NCBI RefSeq assembly: GCF_001625215.2
Contig: NC_030381.2
Span: 51,607,214-51,671,213, forward strand
DNA: 64,000 bases
DNA from: Daucus carota subsp. sativus
Lineage: Eukaryota; Streptophyta; Magnoliopsida; Apiales; Apiaceae
Reading direction: 5' to 3'
Shown: one piece after another, positions 22,509 to 33,823 of the stretch
Numbering within the stretch: position 1 is the first letter of the stretch
How the letters are laid out: each line of letters opens with the position of its first letter
The notes under the pieces: model-generated
Database searches by the model: none
Seen by the model: only the letters and a program-made list of their open reading frames with translations
Told to the model about the DNA's origin: nothing
Translations under genes and position numbers: made by a program

Positions 22509-22925
22509 TAGTTAAATTCTATGGAGTACAAAAAAAATTGGAGTATTGGAGTACAAAGTTGGATAAAATGTAATCTAATCATCTAAATTTCAATTTTTTT
22601 TGCCCAATAATATTTGTAAATATTTGACAACCTGCACATCATGTTCTGCAACATAAACATCATAATCAAATGGTAGAATAATTACTATTATAAATCATAG
22701 GACTCTATGTTCTGCAATATAACTAATAAGCAGAATAATAATTTTAAAACTTGTTAAAGTTGAAAGATATTAATGATTAATTGACAATTATGTGCAAGAC
22801 AACTTATAAATGATAGATTATATCAAAATTTGGATAATCAAAGATATTATATAGGATCAAACTAAAAAATTATGATTTGTACTCCAATACTCCAATGTTT
22901 TTGTGTACTCCATAGAACTTAACTC
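22509..22925. mobile_element. Mutator-like MITE (GAGTTAAGTTCTATGG ends), copy 2
   Basis: A 417-bp element with terminal inverted repeats of about 47 bp: left TAGTTAAATTCTATGGAG, then TATTGGAGTACAAA; right, read inverted, GAGTTAAGTTCTATGGAG. It is flanked by a perfect 10-bp repeat TACATATGTT at 22499-22508 and 22926-22935. Long inverted ends and a 9-11 bp target duplication fit Mutator-like elements. It sits about 140 bp before the ATG of the F-box gene at 23065, in its leader/promoter. Confidence 0.75.
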
Positions 22926-23064
22926 TACATATGTTAATATATATTCACAAAATTTACTACTTACTGTATGTTCTTACTGAATGTTGCAACAGATTTCTAT
23001 TTGTTCAATCCCATCGCTCGTTGAGTTAATTCACTGAACCCTAGCTAGGTTAAATTTCTGGAAA

Positions 23065-26000
23065 ATGTCGTTTCCTCACCAAATGATTGATCAAGTACTT
23101 TGTCGCCTACCCGTCAAGCCTCTCCTTCGTTTTCGATGTGTGTCTAAAGGGTGGTGCTCTCTTATTGATAGCAATGCGTTTGTTAAGAAACATCTTGAAA
23201 CTGCCCTTGAGTGTAATACTGGTTGTGGCCTTATTATTAATGATGATGCTGGAAAGATTTACTTGGCGGATTTTGATTCTTTGGATGACGGGTCTTCGGC
23301 TATTGCTGAAATAAGTGATTCACTTAAGAGTATTTTGTCTGGTGCTGAGTTTTTTGGTGCTGCAAAGGGTTTGGTTTGCGTGGCAAAGGAGGAGATGAAT
23401 GAGATTGTTCTATTTAATCCAGCAACCAGAAAAGCTAGAAAGTTACCTAGTGCCTTACCTGAGTTTCCGCGTTCTTTTCATAGTGTCGAGACTTCCATAT
23501 GTGGCTTTGGATATGATCATGTTAATGATGACTACAAGGTTGTCAAGATTGCTGAGTGTCAGATTCAGTTTCGGGGCTTTATGGTCATAGTCTACAGCCT
23601 CAAATCCAACTCTTGGACACGGGTTAGGAATGTTCCAAGTAATGTTGTTTTTTATTTAAAATGGGGCGTGTTTGCTAGTGGAGCTGTGCATTGGTTGGGA
23701 AGTAAGAATCCGGGACATGGCTTAGAGACCATTGTTGGTTTCGATCTTGGGCTCGAACGGTTCACGGAGATCCCTTTTCCTCCTCTCAATAAAAAATATA
23801 TCACGATGAACTACAGGAGTTTGGGTCCTTTTGGGGAATCCCTCTGTATTCTTGATAACTACCCCGACTTTAGTAGTGATGTGTGGCTGATGAAGGAATA
23901 TGGGGTGGAAAATCCTTGGTACAGAGCATTTAGATTTAAGCAACCCAGCCCCCTCGAATTTTGGGGTCCCAGACCTCTTGCTCTTTCTAAGAGTCGCAAA
24001 AATGTACTCCTAGAGGTGGACCACGCGAAACTTATGTGGTATGACCCGACAAGGAAGACAGTCAAGAAAGTGAGGATTCGTGGGATTCCAAATAGCTTCT
24101 ATACTTATCTATACACTGAGAGTCTTTTACAGCTTACTGAGGATAAGCCACATCAGAAGCCATCACAAGACAAGCAACCAAAGAAAGAACAAAAGAAAAG
24201 GTACTGATTATTATGTCATTTATGTGGGCTGTAGTCTTGCGTTTCTCTGATGTCTATTCTTATGTCATCTTTTTGTACATTGTAGTCATCTATAAATGAT
24301 GTCGGGTTAATCTTTTATGCGAAACATATTGTAGTACGTATTGTGAAGCCTCTACTTGACAATCACTGTAAGCAAACACTATCATGAATTTGTATGAATT
24401 CTAGTATTTGCATGGTTGTGTTGGTTCAGTAATTCAATTAAGATTCTTGTTCTTTGTGCTTAAATTTGGGTACATGTGTTTGCCTGCTTAGGTTTTGATA
24501 GTCCATGATTCATTATAGAGGGTTTTTACTTGTATCTTCTAGGTTATTTTAATACAGTAGTACCTAATATTATGGTGCTGATACAATTTCTTTTAGTTTC
24601 CTTATGCTTTTTACTTTAAAGTTGTGCACATAAAACTGATATATTCAATTACATGGTTGATGGTTTACATTTTGGTACAAATATCTAGGCTGATACACCT
24701 ATGCACTTCAATGTCAGTTATTTATCACATTTAATAATGGATGATTAATAGAGGGTGCTATACATATCGTTGCAGGTACTGTGTACTGGAGCCTATAGTA
24801 GATAAAATCAATCTTGTATAAATATGTATCGCAGTACATTTTAGGTCTTGCATCTTTTTCCTAGCTCATTGTGGGTTTTATTGTGCCCAAGCCCAACTTT
24901 TGATGCATGTGATATCCTGCTCAGTTTTTCATGCTTCATAAATTACTGTGAAGGCTTGTGTCACCTCTGTGCTAGGGGTGGCAATTTCGGATAATGGGTC
25001 GGGTTCGTGTCGGGTTGTCTTACCTGGTCCAGTTTTTGGGTCAACCCGAACCCGACCCGAACCCGAAATGGGTCGAAAATCTCAACCCGAACCCGACCTG
25101 TTCAGTACCCGATTGACCCGAAAATGACCCATTTTGACCCGAAATTTATTAAAAATTATTTGTTTTAATTATATTTAATTATAATATATTAAAAATATAT
25201 TAATAATAATTTAATAAGATTATATGTGACAAAAATATTCTTAATATTATATAAATATATCATAAATATATGTAATTTTAAAATATAAATATATATAATT
25301 AATATAATATATTTATATATAAATATTTCGGGTCGGGTTCGGGTACACTGGGTCAACCCGAACCCGACCCGAGTTTTTCGGGTAAAAAATTACCCGACCC
25401 GAACCCGACCCGAAATGTAAAAACCCCGACCCTAATTCGTATTTTTTCGAGTCAGGTTCGTGTCGGGTTTCGGGTCGTGTCTGATTTTGCCACCCCTACT
25501 CTGTGCCATGGCATAAATCATGATAAGAGTTCTTTCTAGTTTCATTGTTCATTTTAGTTACTTTGGAGTTTGGAGTTGCAATGTGAAACTTAAGAATCAT
25601 TCACACGGTGTGGCTTGCAGTGTACTATTAATTCATATGAAATGACTGTCTCCACTGTAATGTTAAAAGGTCACTTGTCCGTATACTTATTATTATTGAG
25701 GTATGTAATTTATATAAGCTCCCTTAGCTAAATTTCCTCCCTGACTCCAAATTTTAGATGCAAATCATGAAATAACGTCTTAGTTACTCTGCACCTCAAG
25801 CAAGAAAAGAAGTTAGCATGTTATTTCATATATTGCCTGTTTATTTATATTCTGTATGTGGCTATAAAGAAATTTTGTGCTCTGGAGAAGACATACTCAT
25901 TTGGGTGTGAATCTAATATAATGAATATAGTAGTTTGTGTTTAGAGCTTATTAGTCACTATTTTTTCTTATTGTCGTTTTGCTTGCTGAGTTGAGATATC

Positions 26001-26115
26001 CCTTGTTTAATTCAGTTTATAGATATTTCATCCTCGGGGCTAATATCTGCCAACTATTGACCCTATCTCTTGTAGGGATGTTTTTCTTTCCAGAGGATTC
26101 AATTTAAAGCTATAA
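23065..26115 (+). CDS. F-box/FBA protein with tail micro-exon (gene A)
   Basis: Exons 23065-24200 and 26076-26115, 391 residues. F-box at residues 3-45 (QMIDQVLCRLPVKPLLRFRC, then SKGWCSLIDS); FBA region with GLVCVAKEEMNEIVLFNPATR (residue about 106), CGFGYDHVNDDYKVVKIA, YSLKSNSWTRV, VHWLG, FDLGLERFTEIPFP and LMWYDPTRKTVKKV. A Lys/Gln linker ends exon 1; exon 2 gives DVFLSRGFNLKL then TAA. The 1875-nt intron holds the hAT MITE at 24973. A 3' UTR intron (26157-26538) begins 41 nt after the stop. Reading through the first donor stops after Tyr. A putative SCF substrate receptor; the target is unknown. Confidence 0.88.
24973..25498. mobile_element. hAT-type MITE with GGGTCGGGTT-like arrays, in the gene A intron
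   Basis: A 526-bp element, ends TAGGGGTGGCAA and TTTGCCACCCCTA, flanked by a perfect 8-bp repeat CTCTGTGC (24965-24972, 25499-25506). Both ends carry many ACCCGAACCCGACC-type units in opposite orientation around an AT-rich core (about 25140-25320). It is spliced out with the first intron of gene A. The perfect duplication suggests a fairly recent insertion. Confidence 0.9.
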
Positions 26116-26538
26116 GATATGCGGATGATAAGGAGACGGAGGAGTATGATAAAAAGGTATAATTTTATTTATTATATTTTTATGTTTTCCTGTATTATTG
26201 CAAGTTTCTTTCATCTGTTCATTTGCACAGCTTCTCTTTTGCCAACAATATGTGCAACCTTTTACAGAATGTTCACTTCTGAAGTTTTCAAATCACTAAA
26301 AGTTTGCCATTAATCAAGGAAAACGAGTAGTTGCAGGTCACTAAAAGTTTGTCATTGATCAATGGAAGTGAATAATTCAGTTAATTATTCCAGTATGAAT
26401 GTAGTTATCCAAATAATACTTAGAAATGGAACCAAGTGAACTTGTTTGATTGTAAAAATTTCTAAGAACTAGAAATATCTCTGTCTTAAATTTGATCTTT
26501 TTACTTGTTAGATGGTTTGGTTATAAGTTGTGTTTCAG

Positions 26539-27913
26539 GAATGCTTTGGAAAAGGAAGAGAAGCAGAGTACTGGATCTTTTTAGAACGAAGCGAGTTGAC
26601 CTGAGTGTTGGATATGTTGATGTTCTTGGAATTGTTTATTGCCCTCTTTTTTTCTTGTTCTTTCTGGTTAATTTAGTTGTTGCCAAGTGTTTCAGCAAAA
26701 CACATACACTTTTAATTTGAGAATCGGGAAGCAACAGATGCTATGATACAGATGTGTTATCTTCTATTACTTTCAATTGCTTGTTTAATTAAAGCTATTG
26801 CTGCCTTTATTACACATGTTGAATTCATGAACGCTATCTGTCTGTTGCTCTAGTTCATTGGGCAAAGTTATATGACAGGGTAATGCTACATAATTATATA
26901 AGCGAAATACAGAATAAGAAGCCATAAGAGATACCCTACGCTTTGGTTCTGTAGAGATGTGAATAACTCAGAGAAGGGGCCTATAGTGTGACTCTGTAGA
27001 AGCCGAAGGGCACTCTTCTTTTCATCAGAACATTCGATGTCGAGTTTTTCAAGTCAAGAAAATATAGGATACCCAGCAGTAAAATCAGGACCATTCATGT
27101 GCCATTTCAATAGTAGTATAATCCTATATACAGTCATTCTGGAAAAGAAAATCACGGTGTTTTTTGTGGGGCCAATTTTATTAAAAAATAATTAGAAAAA
27201 CTAGTTTAATATGGAACCGAAGATTTGTCAAAAATACTAATGAAATGTATTTAAATGTTTATTACAGATGACATCAATAAGTGATTGAGACCGGTTTCTG
27301 TTCTAAAAGTCGATGATTAATTTACGCAGCTCATCAAAGTGATTAAATATCTAATTTTTATTAATTATTCGATTAATTTTTATCAATCCAATCTTCGATT
27401 AATTATTGTTCCGTGACTTCCCTGGTTAAGTTCGAGTTCCGCTTTTTACAACACTTATTGATACTAATATGGATCAAGACAGAGATTATTAGCAACCTCT
27501 TGTCAGATGATTTTTTAATCTTATTGTCAAAAATTACTAGAACATTGAAGTAAATTGAAATAATTAAAATTTTTTTGTCACAGAAATAATTAAAATATTT
27601 AATAGTTAATTATGAACAATAAATTTAATAATTGTTAACAATAAATAGTAAATTGGAAAATTGTTCATTAAATTGGAATTTTTAGTGTATCTTTGCGTAT
27701 ACTAACACATGCTAACAACAATTTTTTATTGAGTTGATAGATTTTCATTCATTCTGATATCAGAAAAATCTTCACCCGATAAAACTTTTTAAGCTAAATA
27801 AAAGAATGTATTTAATTAATTGTTCCTTTCAAACAAATCAGGTCAATATGCTAGCCAAGGTGATATTTCTTTCTGTCAAAGTGAATAAAAAACATAAATT
27901 TGTGTGTGGCAAG
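26539..27913. other. 3' UTR exon of gene A and spacer
   Basis: The first part (from 26539, after TTTCAG) matches the terminal UTR exons of the other array genes (AAGAGAAGCAGAGTACTGG, GTTGACCTGAGTG). From about 26900 no gene or repeat is recognised. Confidence 0.55.
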
Positions 27914-28519
27914 TAGACCTGGCAATCGTGTCGTGTCGTGTACTTTCGTGTCGTGTACTTTCACGTTTCGTGTACTGTACTTTCACGTTTCGTGTACTTG
28001 GAGGTGAAACCCGTACCCGACCTGTTTCGGATTCGTGTACCTAATCTCAAACCCGTACCCGTTTCGAAACGTGTCGTATACTTTTCGTGTAGTTTTTGTG
28101 TACATTTAATATAAATATAATAATTAAATTTAATTAAAATATATTAAAAAAAATACATTTTTTATGTATTATTTAATGAAATATATGCATTTTTATGTAT
28201 TATATAGTGAAATATATATTAAATCTTTATATATGTATACAATTGTGTACAAATTTGTACATGTATATATATTATATATATAAATATATATATTTTTACA
28301 CGAACATATACTTATTTTTTTAAAAATATATATATATCGTGTACATTCGTGTACTTTCGTGTATATAAAATGAAAACCCAAACCCGACACTAAATTCAAC
28401 GTGTATTTTCGTGTTCGTGTACTTTCGTGTTCGTGTACCGAATATTGAAAACCAAACCCGAATTTTTCGTGTCGAGTTCGTGTCGTGTTTTCGTGTCGTG
28501 TACCAAATTGCCAGTTCTA
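27914..28519. mobile_element. hAT-type MITE with CGTGTACTTT-like arrays
   Basis: A 606-bp element with ends TAGACCTGGCAAT and, inverted, TAGAACTGGCAAT (12 of 13), flanked by a perfect 8-bp repeat GTGGCAAG (27906-27913, 28520-28527). The ends hold many GTGTCGTGTACTTTCGTG-type units; the core (28090-28330) is almost pure AT. Same plan as 5530 and 24973 but a different repeat word, so a separate hAT family. Confidence 0.9.
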
Positions 28520-28527
28520 GTGGCAAG

Positions 28528-29211
28528 TGGCAACCGGCAAGTGAAGCATGACAAGAAATATAGGACAAATTATGTGCCACGTAGATTACAACAACTCTAA
28601 AAAAAAAAATTGCTGCTATAAATGTTTTCACTTCTGTCTTTCATTTCCCGACCGAGCAGCACAGTGAAGCAAAATTAGGGCACCAAACTCAACTTGGAGA
28701 GGTTGTCTGAATTTATCTCTACCATGTTTATGTATCTCTTTACTCCTGTCTTATATCTATCATGTTTCTGTATCTCTTTGCTCATGTCTGAACTTGTATA
28801 TGTACAACACCACAATGTCTCTTACTCTCTTTATATCTGTTGTTAAATCCACGCTATTTTGTCTAGCTTAGCTTTGATGAGAATTAAATATATAGACTGT
28901 TTTTGTATGAAAATCGGAAAAAGAAAATGTACTACTCCGTTGCTAAACATTAACGATTACAAGCTGACTAAATAGATTTACACACTCACAGGTGGTAGAA
29001 ACATAATAGGAAACTACTAACTATTTCCTAGATCAAATCAACTACTCATTATTAATCCAATATTCTCCCACAATTTCTCTGACTTATCGTCTACTAATAA
29101 AACAATTACTGATTATACTAATTTATTTATTCCGAGTTTAGATTATTAGAATATAATTAATTCTAACAAGCTTTACATTTACTCAACTCTATCTAGGCTA
29201 CATTCATCACT
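28528..29211. promoter_or_regulatory. Upstream/leader region of gene B
   Basis: A block at 28641-28686 (TTTCCCGAC, then AGTGAAGCAAAATTAGGGCAC) is shared with the regions upstream of the F-box genes at 53963 (53368-53408) and 61503 (60916-60950). It probably marks the first, untranslated exon; the remaining distance to the ATG would then hold a leader intron. Confidence 0.5.
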
Positions 29212-31522
29212 ATGGTGCTTCCCTGTGAACTTATTGATGAGGTCCTTTGTCGCCTTCCTGTCAAGTATCTTCTTCGTTTTCGATGCGTGTCTAAAGGATG
29301 GTGCTCTCTGATTGATAGCAATGCATTTGTTAAAAAACATCTTAAAAGAGCCCTTGAGTGCAATGCTGGTGGGGGAAGTATTTTTATCAATAGTGGTGGT
29401 GATAAATTTTACCTGGCGGATCTTGAGTCTTTGGATGATGATGAGGCTGTTGCTGTCGAAGTAAAGGGCTCACTCAAGACTCGGCTCTCGGGTGCTGTTG
29501 TTGTGGGTGCTGCTAATGGTTTGGTTTGTGTGTCCAAAAATATGATGAATCAGATTTTGGTGATCAATCCATCAACCAGAAGGTGGAGAAAGATAGCCAG
29601 TGCGCCTGCTGAGTTTCCTCGTTGTTCCTGTTCAACTGAGATTTCCCTTTGTGGCTTTGGATATGATGATGTTAATGATGATTACAAGGTTGTCAAGATT
29701 GCAGACTGTCATGATCGTGGCATGATGGTCATTGTCTACAGCCTTAAGACCAATTCTTGGAAATGGATTCAGAATGTTCCTAGGAACGTTGATTTCTGTG
29801 GATATTGGGGAATGTTTGCAGGCGGAGCTTTGCATTGGTTAGCAACCAAGGATCCAAATGCCTCTGAGATTGTTGTTGGTTTTGATCTCGCACTTGAACA
29901 GTTCAAAGAGATCCCTTATCTTGTTGTTGAAACACCTACTGTCCCTGCCACGGGTGTGGTTTCTGATGGAGGATCCCTTTGGGTTCTGGAATACTACCCC
30001 GACAGTCATATGGATATGTGGATGATGAATAACCATTCGGGGATGGAAAATGAAAATCTTTGGTTCAAAGCACTTTCAGTGGAGCAACACTTTGTACTTG
30101 GATCTTTTAGCTTGCTGAAACCTGTTGCTTTTTCCAAGAGTGGGGAGAGTGTGCTCCTAGAGGTACACATCTCAGTGGTGGACAGAGCAGAACTTGTGTG
30201 GTATGACCTCAAAAGCAAGACAGTCAAGAATGTAAAAATTCAAGGGATTCCACATAACTTTGAATCATATGCGTACACTGAGAGTCTCGTACAGCTCTCC
30301 AAGAACAAGTTGCTGCAGAGGCCATCACTAGACAAGCCAGAGAACAAACATCAGGAAAACAGGTAAACAGTATTCTACCCTTTGTATGGTTTGCAGTTGT
30401 CTTTGTTTGGCTTTAATCACATTGTTAGCTTTTGGTCTTAGTCTTCTATAAATCACATAGCTCGGAATAGAAGGACATCAATCTTGTCTGCTGAACAAAT
30501 TGTAGTGGCATAGTTGGTATTGTGAATCCTATATTTGATAAGCATAACAACAAACACGGTCATTTATAAATAGGGAGCATTGTAAATTTTGAGTGTTTGT
30601 GTGAGTTTGGTGGTTTAGTGTTGTGGTTCAGACTTTTTACACTGTGCCTAGCTTCGGATATACCTGTATTTTTTTGCTTATTCTTCATGTTTGGTTATTT
30701 ATCCAAATTCAATCGAAATGAGATCTTTAGATTTTAGAGGCTTATCTGATTTGTCAACTTTTCTAGACTATATTGCCTCTGTGTCTTGTAAATCATGGAG
30801 CATAAGACAATTACTTCGAGCATTCCTAGTTTAGTTATTTACTTTTAAGTTGCACATATGAAACCTGGACAATTATTTACATGGTATGATATGATATGAA
30901 TTTATATATATATGACTGGCTTTAGGCTCTTTACTGTAATGGTACAAAGGTCTCATGTCTGTATACCTCATTTTTCTAATTTCATTAAGGTATGCAAGTA
31001 GTTATGGAACTGATTTACCTCTTTTCTGTTGCTAATTATATCAAAATTATGATCTCTATACTAGTAAATTTCTTTGAGCTCTTACAATCATTAATCATTA
31101 GTCTACACTCCACATGCGTTTTCTGCTCTGTCTTACAATCAGATAATAATATTTTAGGTAATCTTGTGGGTACTTCGGGAGCTACAGACTTAATTATGCT
31201 TGCTTTCTATATTCAAAAATTTAGGATACAACTACTCTGCACTTCAAGCAAAAATAGAAGTTAATATATCCTTTTGTACAGGTTGCCTAGTTTATGGTTT
31301 GCTATTTATGACAGTAAGTATTGGATGTGGGTTGTTAAAAATTGTTTGATATAGAGAAGTCATAGTTATATACTCATCTGTGTATTGCTAATGCCAAAGA
31401 TTGTTTTTGGTTTGATCAATTGTTCTCTGGACTAATGGTATGTATTTTGGCCCGTTGTTGTTTATTGACTTATCTCTTGCAGGGATGATGTTATCTCCAA
31501 AGGATTTAAACTGAGCCTATAA
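29212..31522 (+). CDS. F-box/FBA protein with tail micro-exon (gene B)
   Basis: Exons 29212-30362 and 31483-31522, 396 residues. F-box at residues 3-45 (ELIDEVLCRLPVKYLLRFRC); FBA region with AANGLVCVSKNMMNQILVINP (residue about 100), CGFGYDDVNDDYKVVKIA, YSLKTNSWKWIQ, LHWLAT, GFDLALEQFKEIP and LVWYDLKSKTVKNV. The tail linker is Gln/Lys/Asn-rich; exon 2 gives DDVISKGFKLSL then TAA. Here the donor AGGTAA itself makes a stop if unspliced. A 3' UTR intron (31564-32027) begins 41 nt after the stop. It groups with genes F and G by sequence and upstream block. A putative SCF substrate receptor. Confidence 0.88.
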
Positions 31523-32385
31523 AACACCAGGACAAGGGAAAGTTGGATGCCTATGATAACAAGGTAGAAATTTATTAATTTAAAGCTGATGCTAAGAAGT
31601 TATGTAGCAATCATGTTTTACTTCTGTAAGTTTGTACGTTTAGTCACCCCGTGGCAACCACCATGTGCTGTTGAATCAATCACTTCTGTAGTAGGAAAAT
31701 CAGCAAAAGTTTGTCATTATCTGATAAAGTTGAGTAGTTCATGAAGTTATTCGATTGCAACTGAATTATCCAACTAGAATGATATGTACTGAAACCTATA
31801 AAGCTTCATTATGTTTAAAATATCTTATTATATAGAAATAATATGTATCATAGCTTTGAATTTGAGGGTTCCCATGGGTTGTGTAACCCGATTAAACTGA
31901 CCAAGCACAGTCCTAGTTTGGGCCGACCAAATTCATATTCTATAAAACACAGTTACATCGCGTTACAAATAGTCATAAAGAATGAGCCTGTGATCTTTCC
32001 CTGACAATTTGTAACTTTGTGTTGCAGGAATGGACCAGGGCAGCAGATAAGTAGAATTATAATCGTGTTTAGAACAGCAAGGAGAATTATAATGTTCTTG
32101 TCATATAATAACTCCTCCCCGTTTGTTTGTTAATATTATTGCTGGCAAGTCTTTTAGTGAAACAAGTACACTTTTAGTTTGAGAATTCTGTGCAACATAT
32201 GTACTAATGAAGATGGTGTCTACCACTGCCACTGCCTTGTTATATTACAAGTATTACTGCCTCAGTGCACTGAGAAGAAAGTTAATTGTGATTAAACTCT
32301 CTGCACCCGAATTGATTGGTACAGTAGCATATAACCATTCCAATGGGTGGAAAAAGCTGACTATAGGATCAACTTCTGAATCATT

Positions 32386-32542
32386 GTCGATTATATTCCA
32401 CCACATCTTTCCTGAGTGCTGTCGATTATATTCCACCACATCTTCCCTGAGTGCTGTTTATATGAGTGCTGTTTATATTTGACACATCTTTTACCTGCAT
32501 GTTCAAAAGGTGTGGTTTGAGGCTTGGTGTGGTTTGAGGCTT
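32386..32542 (+). repeat. Nested short tandem duplications
   Basis: Three adjoining tandem pairs: 35 bp (32386-32420 and 32421-32455, one mismatch), 15 bp GAGTGCTGTTTATAT (32449-32463 and 32464-32478, the second continuing differently), and 17 bp GGTGTGGTTTGAGGCTT (32509-32525 and 32526-32542, exact). They lie 3' of gene B's terminal exon. Confidence 0.8.
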
Positions 32543-32590
32543 GGTTATTACTAACATTTTGTAATCTCGGCATTTAATCTTGTTAACTTA

Positions 32591-33193
32591 GGGGTCATTT
32601 GTTAAATCTAATCAAAATTTTCTGAACGGTTGGAATTTTCTGAATGATAACTAATCTGAACAGAAGCGTTGATGTTGTTTGTTAATTATTTTTTGTAAAG
32701 TTCTGAATACAAATTTATATTTTCTCACATTTTTTTATATGACATTTTTGACTTATACACGTACTTTCAGGTGGGTTAAGCGATAATAAAAATTATTATT
32801 TTTAACTGAAGTGTTTTGTGAATTAAAATTTTGATTGCATATTTTTATTAAAAAAATAATAATAATTTTAGGTCTTCATTCTATAGTGTTTCACTTTATT
32901 AAATTAATTAATATATAAATTGTGATGGCAAAATATATATTTTTTTCATTTTAAAATTATCAATAAACAAAAGTTTTGTGTTATCAGTATAAATAAAATT
33001 TATTACAAGAAGTTCAGGCAAACTCAAGGTCGTGTCATCCGATATCTGGGCGGTTCAACCAAATTTTGTAACCCCGGTCGTCTAGCTAATTCTCGGTATC
33101 GTTCAGATGCAAAAGTTTTTAACAAACAGGCTTAATCGGAGGAAATGCATCATCCAGTTCAGTTTGAAAGGTTCACTCGTTAACAAATGACAC
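32591..33193. mobile_element. Probable MITE (GGGGTCATTTGTTAA ends)
   Basis: A 603-bp AT-rich stretch with inverted ends GGGGTCATTTGTTAA and TTAACAAATGACAC. Left flank TTA, right flank TTG, so a PIF/Harbinger-like duplication with one change is possible. No coding capacity. Family uncertain. Confidence 0.5.
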
Positions 33194-33823
33194 TTGGTTT
33201 TCTAAAATTCGATGACAATAGTCCATAACTGGTGTGGGTCAGTTTGCTCCAAGTCTTATTAACTTACAGTATTTTAAAATTTGATGACAATAATCATAGC
33301 CGATAATGAATCAGATAATTAATCACTTTACAATTGAGTTCCCACGTATTCGCTCTGTTTTTAGATAAATGATCCTTAATTTTTTGATACACAATTTTAA
33401 AAATATTAACTGTATGTTGATTTCAGAAAATATAAACAATAACTGTATATTTATAATAATTATTTTCACAATTTTAAATTCTGAATAAAAATATTAAACT
33501 GATATCTAACAATTCTAATTATGAGATTAATGCATTTAAAAATATACTTTGTTTATTTGAAAATCAAACTCTATCGTCTCGTAGTACAAGTAAGCGTATG
33601 TTTGTGTTTTGGTTCCCCACACACGATCGAAAAGTGCAGTAGTGAAACTAAAGCGACGCATTGGGAGTCGTGCACAAACCAGACACAGGTAACTCCTTGT
33701 TCTTCAGTTATGTCTTCGTTGAATTCTTGTACACTTGTAAGTATACTTGTCTAATTTAGCTTTGCATATCTCAGCCCTTTAATTCACTAAACCCTAGCTA
33801 GGTTAAACCTCCATTTCCCGAAA
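33194..33823. promoter_or_regulatory. Upstream/leader region of gene C
   Basis: AT-rich promoter, then a probable non-coding first exon ending ACACAG at 33688 before a GTAACT donor (33689). The acceptor is probably TTTAG or CTCAG near 33759-33775. Leader introns at the same place are clearer in genes D and E. No protein-coding signal. Confidence 0.5.

Noticed and set aside
25011-25130. Repeated GGGTCGGGTT/ACCCGAACCC words, at first sight CRISPR-like or telomere-like
   Set aside because: They are subterminal arrays of a hAT MITE with terminal inverted repeats and an 8-bp target duplication; there are no unique spacers of regular size and no true telomere repeat.
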